Source: CAVVNP01 sp963800235 (GTDB lineage Bacteria; Actinomycetota; Acidimicrobiia; Acidimicrobiales; Iamiaceae). From it: a DNA stretch of 64,000 bases. The DNA lies in NCBI GenBank assembly GCA_963800235.1, contig CAWDAD010000001.1, forward strand, positions 682,001 through 746,000, read 5' to 3'. The notes under the pieces are model-generated. The model had not been told where the DNA came from, ran no database searches, and saw only the letters and a program-made list of their open reading frames with translations. The translations under genes were made by a program, and so were the position numbers. Shown here piece after piece: positions 35,636 to 44,117 of the stretch (within the stretch, counting starts at the first letter, position 1; the number at the start of each line of letters is the position of its first letter).

Positions 35636-37065
35636 GGGCGGGCCCCTTCGCCGTCGCCCAGGCCGGCCACGACCCGCCGGGCCACCTCGCGGTCGTCGAA
35701 GTCGAGCGTCCGGTCGCCGATGACCTGGGTCGTCTCGTGCCCCTTGCCGGCCAGCAGCACCACGTCGCCGGGCCGGGCCTGCCCGATGGCGTGGGCGATG
35801 GCGTCGGCCCGGTCGGGGACGACGTCGAGTCGGTCGGGGTCGGGGATGCCGCGCTGCACGTCGGAGATGATGGCCGCCGGATCCTCCGAGCGAGGGTTGT
35901 CGGAGGTCAGGACGGCGAGATCGGCGCCCTGGGCGGCGATCCGTCCCATCTCCGGCCGCTTGGACCGGTCGCGGTCGCCGCCGCAGCCGAAGACCACCAG
36001 CACCCGCCCGCCACCGGCCACCTCGCGGGCGGCGGCGAGGGCGTTCTCGAGGGCGTCCGGCGTGTGGGCGTAGTCGACCACCACGGCGAAGGGCGCGCCG
36101 GTGGCGACCTGCTCGAAGCGCCCCGGCACGACCACGCCGGCCCCGAGCCCGGCGGCGATGTCGGCGGGGTCGAGGTCGAGCTCGGCGGCCGCGTTGGCGG
36201 CGGCCAGGGCGTTGCGCACGTTGAACCGCCCGACCAGCGGCAGCGACACGGGATGCCCCCGCCAGGTGAACCGGCTGCCGGTCGGGGTGACGACCAGCCC
36301 GACGGCGTCGTCGAGGGAGTACCCGGCGGTGGGGACGGTCGCGGCGTCGAGCAGCAGCCGCCCGTGGGGGTCGTCCACGTCGACCACCGCGCGCTCGGCC
36401 AGGTCGGGCTCGAACAGGCGGGCCTTGGCCCGGAAGTAGGCGTTGAGGTCGCCGTGGTAGTCGAGGTGGTCGGCGCTGAGGTTGGTGAAGACCGCGACCC
36501 GGAACCGGCACCCGTCGACCCGGTGCTGGTCGAGGGCGTGGGAGGACACCTCCATGGCCACCGCCCGGACGCCCCGGGCCGCGTAGTCGGCGAGCTGGCG
36601 CTGCAGCTCGGGGGCCTCGGGCGTGGTACGGGCCCCCGACAGGGTGCCGACCACCTCGGCGGTCCAGCCCGCCGACCGCAGGATCGAGGCCAGCAGGTGG
36701 GTGGTGGTGGTCTTGCCGTTGGTGCCGGTGACGCCGACCAGCGCCAGCGTGGTCGACGGGTGGCCGGCCAGCTCGGCCGCCAGCGGACCCATGGCGGCCC
36801 GCACCGAGTCGACCCGCAGCTCCGGCACGCCGGCGGCGGTGGGACGCTCGCAGACCAGGGCGGTGGCCCCGGCGGCGACGGCGTCGGTGGCGAAGCGGTG
36901 CCCGTCGACGTCGCGGCCGGGCACGCAGCAGAAGAGGGCGCCCGGCTCCACGGCCCGGGAGTCGTGGACGATGGTGCCGACCTCGACGGCGTCGTCGCCG
37001 TCGAGGTGGGCGCCGCTCAACCCGGGCTGGTCGGCGGTGGCGGCCAGCAGCTCGCGCAGGCGCAC
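35632..37065 (-). CDS. murE: MurE, UDP-MurNAc-tripeptide synthetase (meso-DAP type)
   Basis: Mur ligase adding the third stem residue. 477 residues. Seen: H-D-S-R-A-V-E-P-G-A-L-F-C-C-V-P-G (about 34-50), ATP loop G-T-N-G-K-T-T-T-T (114-122), E-V-S-S-H-A-L, N-L-S-A-D-H-L-D-Y-H-G, D-Y-A-H-T-P-D-A-L, and the substrate motif D-N-P-R (about residue 397, in T-S-D-N-P-R-S-E-D-P), which marks meso-diaminopimelate specificity rather than L-Lys. So the wall is predicted to contain meso-DAP. GTG 37065 lies four bases after the ftsI stop. Confidence 0.96.
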   Translation of the reverse strand: MRLRELLAATADQPGLSGAHLDGDDAVEVGTIVHDSRAVEPGALFCCVPGRDVDGHRFATDAVAAGATALVCERPTAAGVPELRVDSVRAAMGPLAAELAGHPSTTLALVGVTGTNGKTTTTHLLASILRSAGWTAEVVGTLSGARTTPEAPELQRQLADYAARGVRAVAMEVSSHALDQHRVDGCRFRVAVFTNLSADHLDYHGDLNAYFRAKARLFEPDLAERAVVDVDDPHGRLLLDAATVPTAGYSLDDAVGLVVTPTGSRFTWRGHPVSLPLVGRFNVRNALAAANAAAELDLDPADIAAGLGAGVVVPGRFEQVATGAPFAVVVDYAHTPDALENALAAAREVAGGGRVLVVFGCGGDRDRSKRPEMGRIAAQGADLAVLTSDNPRSEDPAAIISDVQRGIPDPDRLDVVPDRADAIAHAIGQARPGDVVLLAGKGHETTQVIGDRTLDFDDREVARRVVAGLGDGEGARP

Positions 37066-37069
37066 GGCG

Positions 37070-39506
37070 TCACCCCGTCCCGGTGCCGCTGCGGGCGCCG
37101 GGCTGGGTGGTGCGGCCCCGAGCGGGGTCCGGCCCGGCGGCGGCGCTGGTGCCGGTCGTCCCCGAACCGGTCGACCCGGTGGACCCCGGGGAGGTGGTCC
37201 CGGGCGTCGCGGTCCCGGTCGTGGCGGCACCGGCGTCGGGGTTCGGCACCGGCGCCGCCGGCGCCTGGTTGTCGACGACCAGCTCCGACCCGCCCGCCGG
37301 CGACCCGGCGGTGGGCGGGATGCGCAGCTCACGCACCGCGTAGCTCGCCAGGCGGGAGAACACCGGGGCGGCCGCGTCGGCGGCGTAGATGGAGCTGGTC
37401 GGCTCGTCCATGACCACGATGATGGACAGATCGGCCCCTCCGGGGAGGAACCCGGCGAAGGTGGACACGTAGTGGTAGTTGCCCTGGGCGTCCTTGTAGC
37501 CGCCCTCGGGCAGCGGCTTGCGGGCGGTCCCGGTCTTGCCGGCGACCACGTAGCCGGGGAGCGCCGCCTTCTCGCCCGTTCCCTGCTGGACCACCTTCAC
37601 CATCATGTCCTGCATGGACTGGGCGGTCTGTCGGCTCACCACCGGGTGGCGCGTCGACGCCGGCGTGGGGTGGCGGGTGCCGTCGGGGTCGACGGTCGCC
37701 GCCACCAGCTTGGGGGCCACGTAGACGCCGCCGTTGGCGATCACGTTGAAGGCGGAGAGCATCTGCAGCGCGGTGACCGAGATGCCCTGGCCGATGGGGA
37801 CCGAGCCGATGTCGGTGCCCGACCACTGCTCGGCGGACTTCAGCAGGCCGGAGGCCTCGTTCGGGAAGTCGAGGGACGTGCGCTGGCCGAGGCCGAACCG
37901 CAGCAGGTACTGGTTCAGCCGGTCGCGGCCCAGCTGGCGGGCCACCATGATCGTGCCGATGTTGGAGGACTGGGCGACGATGTCGGACACCGTCATCGCC
38001 TCGGTGCCGTGGGGCTCGTCGTCGTGGAAGGTGGCGTCGGCGACCTGCAGCTGACCCGGGACCTGCAGGGTCGTCTGGGGGGTGACCTCACCCTCCTGCA
38101 CCGCGCCCGAGACGGTGATGACCTTGGCCACCGAGCCGGGTTCGAAGGTCGTGGTGACGGCGGCGTTGTTGCTCGACGGGGTGACCTCGCCGGTGTCGGA
38201 GCTCCGGGACATGTTGGCGAGGGCCACGATCTCCCCGGTGCTCGGACGGGTCACCACGACCATGCCGCCCTTGGCCCCGGTGGCCTTCACCTGCTCGCCG
38301 AGCACCCGCTCGGTCTCGTACTGCAGGCTGCGATCGACGGTCAGCATCAGGTCCTGGCCCGGCCGGGGCGGGGTGAGCTGCTGGCGCCCGGTGGCGATGG
38401 TGCCCCCTCCCCCGGCCCGCTCCAGGCTGAGCTCGCCGGGCCGGCCGGTGAGCACGCCGTTGTACTGCGACTCGAGCCCGGAGATCCCGTGGCCGTCGAT
38501 GTCGGTGGAGCCGAGCAGCGACAGCCCCATCCGACCTCCCGGGTCGAAGCGGCGGGCCTCGGTGAGGGTGTGGATGCCCTTGAGCTTCAGGTTCTCCACC
38601 GCCTTGGCGGTGAGGTCGTCGACCTGCCGGGCCACGTAGGTGAAGGAGCCCTTGACGCTCAGCCGCCGCTGCAGCTCGGCCGCGTCGACGTGCAGGAGCG
38701 GTGCCAGCGCCGGTGCCGCCACGGCCGGGTCGACGGTGGCCGGATCGGCGTAGATGGTGGTCTGCGGGATGGACAGGGCGAGGTCCTCGCCGTTGCGGTC
38801 GGTGATCGAGCCCCGACCGGCGGGGAGGGCCACGGTGCGCATCCGCTGCTGCAGGCCCCAGGCGTTGTACCGGCCCGGGTTCAGCACCTGCAGGTCGACC
38901 TGCTTGAGCACGACCAGCCCGAAGACGAGGACGAAGACCACCACCAGGCTCACCATCCGCCACTTCAGGGAGAGCAGCGGCGAGCGGGGCCTGGCCGCAC
39001 GGGCGCGCGGCGGACGGGTGGCCCGCGCCACCGCCAGGTGGCCGAGGCGGGTCCCCTGCCGGCCGAGCCCGGCGAGCAGGAGGGCGACCGCACCGGGCCC
39101 GGTCCGTGGCGGCGTGCGAGGGCGCGGCGAGCGGGTGGGGGCGCGACGGGTGCCGGGCCGGGTCCCGGGCGCGGCGCGGCCGGTGCCGCGGCGCGCCGTC
39201 GCCGGGGCGCGGGTCGCGGCGGGCCGGCGTGGCGCGGTGGCGGTGCGGGCCGAGGTGCGGCCCGGCGGGCGGCCGGTCGAGCGAGCGGACGGCCGGGTGC
39301 CGTCGCGCCTGGCGCGGGGGGCCGGGGCGGCCGGGCCGGGCCGGGCGCCGGGCCGGCCGAGCCGGGCGCCGGGCCGGCCGAGCCGGGCGCCGGGCCGGTG
39401 CCGCCGGCCGGGCGCGGGGTGCGCCCGCCGCCTGGCGACGGGACGGCCGGCGATCGGTTCGATGGGGGGCCGACGGCCGTGGGCGGGCCCCTCGCGTCGC
39501 GGTCAC
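37070..39506 (-). CDS. ftsI: FtsI/PBP3, septal transpeptidase with long basic Pro/Arg/Ala N-terminal tail (one indel)
   Basis: Class B penicillin-binding protein cross-linking septal wall with FtsW. Seen: membrane helix M-V-S-L-V-V-V-F-V-L-V-F-G-L-V-V-L, dimerisation domain with R-G-S-I-T-D-R-N-G-E-D-L-A, then the transpeptidase motifs S-V-A-K (in TTTFEPGSVAKVITV), S-S-N (in VAQSSNIGT) and K-T-G-T (in VVAGKTGTARK), and a Thr/Gly/Pro-rich C-terminal tail. The core frame has no start until inside the helix region (39031), but codon composition shows that coding continues upstream to GTG 39506 if one extra base in 39310-39400 is removed, giving about 811 residues. The first ~160 are disordered, with three 21-bp-encoded R-R-P-A-R-P-A units. 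Confidence 0.9.
39337..39408. repeat. 21-bp coding tandem repeat in the ftsI N-terminal region
   Basis: About three near-identical head-to-tail copies of GCCGGGCCGGCCGAGCCGGGC. They encode the Arg-Pro-Ala units of the FtsI tail. The frame change of ftsI falls in or next to this array, where assembly or replication slippage is most likely. Confidence 0.8.
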
Positions 39507-39516
39507 GCAGCGTCCG

Positions 39517-39993
39517 CTACGGCTGGCTGGGATCGGCCGTCGAGGTGGCGGGCCCCGTTGCCCGCTCGGAACCAGAAGGTGCAGGCGGCGGCGTCGTCGG
39601 CGCCGCCTGCAGGCTTGGGTCGTCCGTCGGGACCGCCGGCAGCACCCAGATGGTCCGGGGTGCGGGCACCATGCCCTGCGACTGGGCGGCGGCCACGATC
39701 CGCTGGGGGGACTCGAGTTGGGCGACGTCGAGGCGGAGCCGGTCCTGCCGCGCCCGGGCGTCGTCGATGGACTGGTCGAGCTTGTCGAGCTGCTGCTGGC
39801 CGGTGATGAGCCGGCTGTTCAGCAGCACGGCGCCGAGGAGGATGGCGAACACCAGGCCGATGACCATCACCGCCAGCGCGCCGGCCCGCCGGGAGGCGCG
39901 CACCGTCGGCACCGCCCGGAGGCGGGCTCGGGGGGCGGGGGCGACCGGCTCGGCCCGGCGGCCACGGGAGCGGGCGGGGACGGTGGCGGTCAT
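39517..39993 (-). CDS. ftsL: FtsL-like septum-formation initiator
   Basis: Small bitopic division protein of 158 residues that works with FtsB-like DivIC and FtsQ. A basic N-terminus (1-38) precedes one membrane helix (about 39-60, A-L-A-V-M-V-I-G-L-V-F-A-I-L-L-G-A-V-L-L), then a short coiled coil (Q-Q-Q-L-D-K-L-D-Q-S-I-D-D-A-R-A-R-Q-D-R-L-R-L-D-V-A) and a Pro/Thr/Ser-rich end. Sequence is weakly conserved in this family; identification is mainly by size, topology and position between rsmH and ftsI. ATG 39993 overlaps the rsmH stop as ATGA. Confidence 0.88.
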   Translation of the reverse strand: MTATVPARSRGRRAEPVAPAPRARLRAVPTVRASRRAGALAVMVIGLVFAILLGAVLLNSRLITGQQQLDKLDQSIDDARARQDRLRLDVAQLESPQRIVAAAQSQGMVPAPRTIWVLPAVPTDDPSLQAAPTTPPPAPSGSERATGPATSTADPSQP

Positions 39994-41414
39994 GCCGCGG
40001 CCTTCGCGAAGGCGCGCAACCGGGCGCTCGAGGCCCGGGGGTTGTCGGCGACCTCGGCCGGGTCGGGCGTCCAGCCGCCCCGGCGGACCGGCCGCCCGAG
40101 CGGGACGGCACCGCAGACGCAGGGCAGGCCGGGCGGGCAGGTGCAGCCGCCGGTCTCGGCCCGGCGGAACGCCGCCTTGACCAGGCGGTCCTCGCCGGAG
40201 TGGTAGCTGAGCACGACCAGCCGGCCGCCCGGGGCGAGCAGGTCGAGGCCTTCGTCGAGCGCGGCGGCCAGCGCGTCGAGCTCGCCGTTGACCTCGATGC
40301 GGATGGCCTGGAAGGTGCGGGTGGCCGGGTGGCCGCCGCGCCGACGAGCGGGGGCCGGGATGGCCGAGCGGACCACCTCGGCGAGCTGGGTGGTGGTGGC
40401 GAGCGGGCGGGCCGCCACCACGGCGGCGGCGATGCGACCGGCGAAGCGCTCGTCGCCGTAGCGGCGCAGGACCGAGGCGAGCCGGCCCACCTCGTAGGTG
40501 TTGACCACCACGGCGGCCGTCAGCGCCTGGTCGGGGTCCATACGCATGTCGAGGGGGGCGTCCTGGCGGTAGCTGAAGCCCCGCTCGGCCCGGTCGAGCT
40601 GGGGCGAGCTGACGCCGAGGTCGAACAGCACGGCCTGCACCGGCGTCGCGCCGCGCTCGTGCGCCACCTCGGCCAGGTGGTCGAAGCGGGTGCGCACCAG
40701 GACGGTGCGGTCGACGTAGGGGGCCAGCACCAGGCGGGACGCGGCGATGGCCTCGGGGTCGCGGTCGAGGCCGAGCAGGCGGAGGTCGGGTCGTCGGGCG
40801 AGCACCGCGGCGGCGTGGCCCGCCCGGCCGAGGGTGCCGTCGACGAACCACCCGGCGGCGACGCCGGTGACCAGGTCGACCACCCGGTCGAGCAGGACGG
40901 GGCGGTGCGCCGGCCGGGGATCGGAGGGCTCGACCGGACCGGGGTCGGGCCGGGCGGGGCCGGGCGCGCCCGGGCTCGGCGTCGGGTGGGCCGGCTGGTC
41001 GGGATCGGGCGTCGCCGGACCGCCGGCGGCCGGGGTCGCGGGTTCGGCGGAGGGATCGTCCCGGCCGCCGCGCCCGCCCCGGGGGGTCGCACCACCCGGC
41101 TCGTCGGACCGACCGGCGGCGCGGACGGCGCCGAGGCGGCAGCCGACCCTCGTCCGGGCCGGTCCGGTCGCCTGCAGCCCCCCGGCTCCCAGGCGTGCAA
41201 CCGGATTTCTCCCCGGGAGCACTGGAGATGGAAGCGGGCGGAGAGGGGCTTGGCCATCTCGGGAGCCGAGGGGCAGCAGGCGACCGGACGCGGCCGCGGA
41301 CGTGGGCGGGGTGGGGACGGTGGGTGCGGGCGAGATCGGGGGGCTCGGGCAGGCGGGGTCGTGCGGGAGGCCGAGACCGGCACGATCGAGCGGGACGGCG
41401 GCGGACGCGGTCAT
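39990..41414 (-). CDS. rsmH: RsmH (MraW), 16S rRNA m4C1402 methyltransferase, with uncertain N-terminal extension
   Basis: SAM-dependent methyltransferase acting on 16S rRNA C1402. The catalytic part begins near residue 168: H-R-P-V-L-L-D-R-V-V, V-D-G-T-L-G-R-A-G-H-A (SAM loop), L-G-L-D-R-D-P-E-A-I, F-D-L-G-V-S-S-P-Q-L-D, F-S-Y-R-Q-D-A-P-L-D-M-R-M, and the end N-P-R-A-S-S-A-R-L-R-A. A Cys-rich C-x-C-x6-C-x-C insertion occurs near residue 425. ATG 41414 overlaps the mraZ stop as ATGA, but gives about 165 extra Pro/Gly-rich residues. Between 41255 and 41170 the third-position GC signal belongs to another frame (M-A-K-P-L-S-A-R-F...), so either two compensating indels or a non-coding segment lies there. 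The core is certain, the start is not. Confidence 0.9.
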   Translation of the reverse strand: MTASAAVPLDRAGLGLPHDPACPSPPISPAPTVPTPPTSAAASGRLLPLGSRDGQAPLRPLPSPVLPGRNPVARLGAGGLQATGPARTRVGCRLGAVRAAGRSDEPGGATPRGGRGGRDDPSAEPATPAAGGPATPDPDQPAHPTPSPGAPGPARPDPGPVEPSDPRPAHRPVLLDRVVDLVTGVAAGWFVDGTLGRAGHAAAVLARRPDLRLLGLDRDPEAIAASRLVLAPYVDRTVLVRTRFDHLAEVAHERGATPVQAVLFDLGVSSPQLDRAERGFSYRQDAPLDMRMDPDQALTAAVVVNTYEVGRLASVLRRYGDERFAGRIAAAVVAARPLATTTQLAEVVRSAIPAPARRRGGHPATRTFQAIRIEVNGELDALAAALDEGLDLLAPGGRLVVLSYHSGEDRLVKAAFRRAETGGCTCPPGLPCVCGAVPLGRPVRRGGWTPDPAEVADNPRASSARLRAFAKAAA

Positions 41415-41944
41415 CGGGGGTCCGCCTCGTAGTCGTCCTGCATGATCTCGAGGATGTTGAAGGCGGCCGGCTCACGGGCGGCGTAGCGCTCGGGGGTCCA
41501 GATGTCGACGCGGTCGAGGGCCCCGGTGACCACCACCGGCGAGCCGAGCGGCGCCAGGTCGCGGAAGCGGGGCGGGATGATGAAGCGGCCCTGGGCGTCG
41601 GGGTGCACCTGCTCGGCCGACTCGTAGGCCGCCGACATGACCTGCTCGACCGACACCTCGGGTGCCCCGGAGGCCGCCAGCGTGTCCGCGAGCTTGCGAC
41701 GGACGCTCTCGATGTAGTGGGTGAAGCCCGTGGGGGTGAGCAGGCCCAGCCGGTTGCCGCCCCACAGCTGGAGGTGGCCGCCGGCCTCGAAGTGCGCCCG
41801 GTGGGGCGACGGGAGCACCAGCCGGCCCTTGGCGTCGACGGTCCGGTCGTGGCGGCCGGTGAGCCGCAGGCCGTCGCCGTCGACCGTCGCCGCCCCGGCG
41901 GACCCCTCGGGCCGCACCAGTCGGATCTCCGGTCGCTCCTCCAC
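41411..41944 (-). CDS. mraZ: MraZ, transcriptional regulator of the division/wall cluster
   Basis: AbrB-like double-domain DNA-binding protein that represses the dcw operon in E. coli. Two MraZ domains: H-D-R-T-V-D-A-K-G-R-L-V-L-P (first half) and V-H-P-D-A-Q-G-R-F-I-I-P (second half), each with the conserved D-x-x-G-R-x-x-x-P core. The GTG at 41944 gives 177 residues, somewhat longer than the usual ~143 because of N- and C-terminal extensions. It is preferred over ATG 41986 because a good promoter (TTGTAC, 17 bases, TAGAGT) lies at 41981-41953 and would start the mRNA at about 41946-41944, making the ATG untranscribed. First gene of a 19-kb minus-strand block. Confidence 0.9.
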   Translation of the reverse strand: MEERPEIRLVRPEGSAGAATVDGDGLRLTGRHDRTVDAKGRLVLPSPHRAHFEAGGHLQLWGGNRLGLLTPTGFTHYIESVRRKLADTLAASGAPEVSVEQVMSAAYESAEQVHPDAQGRFIIPPRFRDLAPLGSPVVVTGALDRVDIWTPERYAAREPAAFNILEIMQDDYEADPR

Positions 41945-41952
41945 TTCGAGGC

Positions 41953-41981
41953 ACTCTAAGGCATTCCCAGGACCAGTACAA
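41953..41981 (-). promoter_or_regulatory. Promoter of mraZ and the dcw block
   Basis: On the minus strand TTGTAC (41981-41976), a 17-base spacer and TAGAGT (41958-41953). The GTG start of mraZ follows after eight bases, so the transcript should be leaderless. No clear T-G-G-G-N direct repeats of the E. coli MraZ operator type are visible around it. Confidence 0.6.
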
Positions 41982-42011
41982 GGCATCTTCTCACGCTTCG
42001 CGCGCCGAACG

Positions 42012-42081
42012 CACGTTCCGTGGTCACCAGGGTCATCGTCGCCCACGGCGACGTCACGCGGTCGTCCGACCGCGGAACGTG
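42012..42081. repeat. Three-arm inverted-repeat structure between lplA and mraZ
   Basis: An outer perfect 9-bp pair CACGTTCCG/CGGAACGTG (42012-42020 with 42073-42081) encloses two hairpins: CGTCGCC-CAC-GGCGACG (42037-42053) and CGCGGTCG-TC-CGACCGCG (42057-42074, touching the outer arm). It starts about 30 bases upstream of the mraZ -35 and 82 bases downstream of the lplA stop. It may end the lplA transcript or serve as an operator. Confidence 0.55.
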
Positions 42082-42163
42082 GGTCCTGCCGACGTCCACG
42101 AGACCGGCGGGGGCGGCGGGGCGGCGATCGGCAGGGCGGCCCGGCGGCGGGGCGCCGTCCGGC

Positions 42164-42889
42164 TCAGACGCCCAGGGCGGCGAGCAGCGCCGAGACGACC
42201 TGGTGCGACGGACCGGGCCAGCAGGCGACCGTCCCCGCCAGGTCGCGGTCGGCGGCCGCCCGGTCCTCGGGCGCCAGGTCGAGCAGGTCGAGCAGCGCGT
42301 CGGGGTGCCAGGCGTGGTGGACGATGCACTGGAAGCGGGCGCCCACGCGCCGCCGACGCTGGCTCATGCCGACCAGCTTCGCCCCCTCGACGGTCACCTC
42401 TCCGACGCCCAGGCCGGCGAAGCAGACGAGGTCGGACCAGCGGGTGCGACGAACCGGGCCGCGGTGCACGGCGACCTCGTCCAGCCCGACCGCCCCCGCC
42501 GCCTCGGCCCAGACCTCCCCCAACCAGAGGAAGGCCCGTCCCACGTCGTCGTCCCACCGGGCATCGTCGGCGGGGATCAGCACGTCGATCCACGTCGAGG
42601 CGCCCGGCTCGAGCAGCACCGCTCCCCCACCGCTGCGACGGCGCGCCACCGTGACGCGGTGCCCCTCGACCGCCCGCCGGTCGACCACCTCATCCCGCTG
42701 GGCGCTGCCGAGCACCAGCGCCGGGCGATCGACGTGCTGCACCCAGACCGTCGGCACCATCGGGTCCGGCCACGACCGGTCGTGCAGCCTCGGCGCCGGC
42801 CCGACGGTGTGCTCGACCACCCACCGGCGCGGCCCCGTGGCGGGCGGCAGGTCCCGGCGGCGGGGGTCGGGCGGGGTCGCCGGGTCCAT
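42164..42889 (-). CDS. Lipoate/biotin protein ligase family (LplA-like)
   Basis: A 241-residue protein of the BPL/LplA/LipB fold. The key block A-R-R-R-S-G-G-G-A-V-L-L-E-P-G-A-S-T-W-I-D-V (about residues 81-102) matches the R-R-x-S-G-G-G-x-V nucleotide/lipoyl motif of LplA; G-A-K-L-V-G-M-S-Q-R-R (about 171-181) corresponds to the K-(I/L)-x-G-x-(S/A)-Q-x-R motif with the catalytic Lys. Family members attach lipoate or octanoate to carrier domains; which substrate is used cannot be told. The start lies four bases after the menC stop, so the two are probably co-transcribed. Confidence 0.85.
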   Translation of the reverse strand: MDPATPPDPRRRDLPPATGPRRWVVEHTVGPAPRLHDRSWPDPMVPTVWVQHVDRPALVLGSAQRDEVVDRRAVEGHRVTVARRRSGGGAVLLEPGASTWIDVLIPADDARWDDDVGRAFLWLGEVWAEAAGAVGLDEVAVHRGPVRRTRWSDLVCFAGLGVGEVTVEGAKLVGMSQRRRRVGARFQCIVHHAWHPDALLDLLDLAPEDRAAADRDLAGTVACWPGPSHQVVSALLAALGV

Positions 42890-42893
42890 GGGG

Positions 42894-44117
42894 CTACCGA
42901 TCGGCCGCGAGGTGCCCGACCGTGACCGCCTCGAGCCGGTCGGGGTCGGGGATCAGCCCCAGGCCGGGACCGCTGGGCACGGGCAGGGTGCCGTCGGGCC
43001 GCCGCTCGATCGGTCCGGCGACGTCCTGCTCGAAGTACTGGCTCGACGGACCGAGGTCGGTCGGCAGCGTGCAGCCGGGCAGCGCGGCCACGGCCAGCGC
43101 GTGGGCCCGACCCACCGCCGTCTCCAGCAGCCCCCCGACGAACGCCCCCGCTCCGGCCCGGTCGCAGGCGACCAGCACGGCGGCGGCCACGTCCCCGCCG
43201 CCGACCCGGGCCGGCTTCACGTTCAGGATCGAGGCGGCGCCGAGCAGCAGGGCGGCCTCGGCCGACGCCAGGTCGGTGATCGACTCGTCGAGGGCGACGG
43301 GTGTGTCCATCCGGGACCGCAGGTCGAGCAGCGGCGACCAGCCGAGCGCCGCCGGGTACGGCTGCTCGACGTAGGCCAGACCCAGGCGGTCGAGCTCGAG
43401 GAGCCGGTCGTCGTCGGCTCCGGGCCGGTAGCCCCCGTTCAGGTCGACCGCCAGCAGCAGGTCCGGGAAGGTGGAGCGCACCGCCCAGACCGGGTCCAGG
43501 TCCCGTTCCAGCTTGAGCTTCACCGCCACCGAGCCGGCGGCAGCAGCCGCGCCCGCCCGCTCGACCAGCTCGTCGAGGTCACCCCACCCGCTCAGGACGG
43601 TGGTGGTGGGCACCGACCGCCGGACCGGGCCGGGCGCCCGATCGCCGGTGGTGGGCTCGTCCGCGGGCGGGCCGTCCGACGTCGGGCCGACGCCGGCGGC
43701 GGAGGGGTCGGAGCCGGCCAGGGCGGCCAGACGATCGACCAGCGCCACCCCTCCGGCCCGGGCCCGGGCGTCCGCGCCGGCGTCGTCCAGCGCGGCGCGC
43801 GCCATGGCGGAGCCGACCACCGGGGCCGGCCGGCGGCCGCCGGTGCCCGAGCGCAGGGCATCGGGGACCAGCACGTCGCGGAGCACCGCCCAGGCGGCGT
43901 CGGTGTAGTCGGCGGTGTAGGTCGGCGCCGGCAGCGACGGGCACTCCCCCCACCCCACCGCGCCCGAGGCCAGCGTCACCTGCACCAGCACCACCTCCCG
44001 CTGGTCGAGGCGGCCCGACCAGGTGACGTGCGGGGTGCGCAGCGGCAGCTGCACCCGGCGCAGCTCGACGTGGACCGGCGGATCCTCCACGCCGGGCGGG
44101 CCGGACCCGGCGCTCAT
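42894..44117 (-). CDS. menC: MenC, o-succinylbenzoate synthase
   Basis: Enolase-superfamily enzyme dehydrating SHCHC to o-succinylbenzoate, the step between MenH and MenE. 407 residues. Seen: G-W-G-E-C-P-S-L-P-A-P-T-Y-T-A-D-Y (about 53-69), the catalytic K-L-K motif (V-A-V-K-L-K-L, about 217-223), metal ligands D-L-N-G-G-Y, E-Q-P and D-E-S-I-T-D, and V-K-P-A-R-V-G-G (second catalytic Lys). It carries an Ala/Asp/Pro-rich insertion (about 140-185) not typical of the family. ATG 44117 overlaps the HNH stop as ATGA. It lies 37 kb from the other men genes in the window. Confidence 0.92.
   Translation of the reverse strand: MSAGSGPPGVEDPPVHVELRRVQLPLRTPHVTWSGRLDQREVVLVQVTLASGAVGWGECPSLPAPTYTADYTDAAWAVLRDVLVPDALRSGTGGRRPAPVVGSAMARAALDDAGADARARAGGVALVDRLAALAGSDPSAAGVGPTSDGPPADEPTTGDRAPGPVRRSVPTTTVLSGWGDLDELVERAGAAAAAGSVAVKLKLERDLDPVWAVRSTFPDLLLAVDLNGGYRPGADDDRLLELDRLGLAYVEQPYPAALGWSPLLDLRSRMDTPVALDESITDLASAEAALLLGAASILNVKPARVGGGDVAAAVLVACDRAGAGAFVGGLLETAVGRAHALAVAALPGCTLPTDLGPSSQYFEQDVAGPIERRPDGTLPVPSGPGLGLIPDPDRLEAVTVGHLAADR

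Noticed and set aside
41944..41986. ATG 41986 as the mraZ start
   Set aside because: It overlaps the -35 region of the best promoter, so it would not be transcribed from it; the added residues are not part of the MraZ domain.
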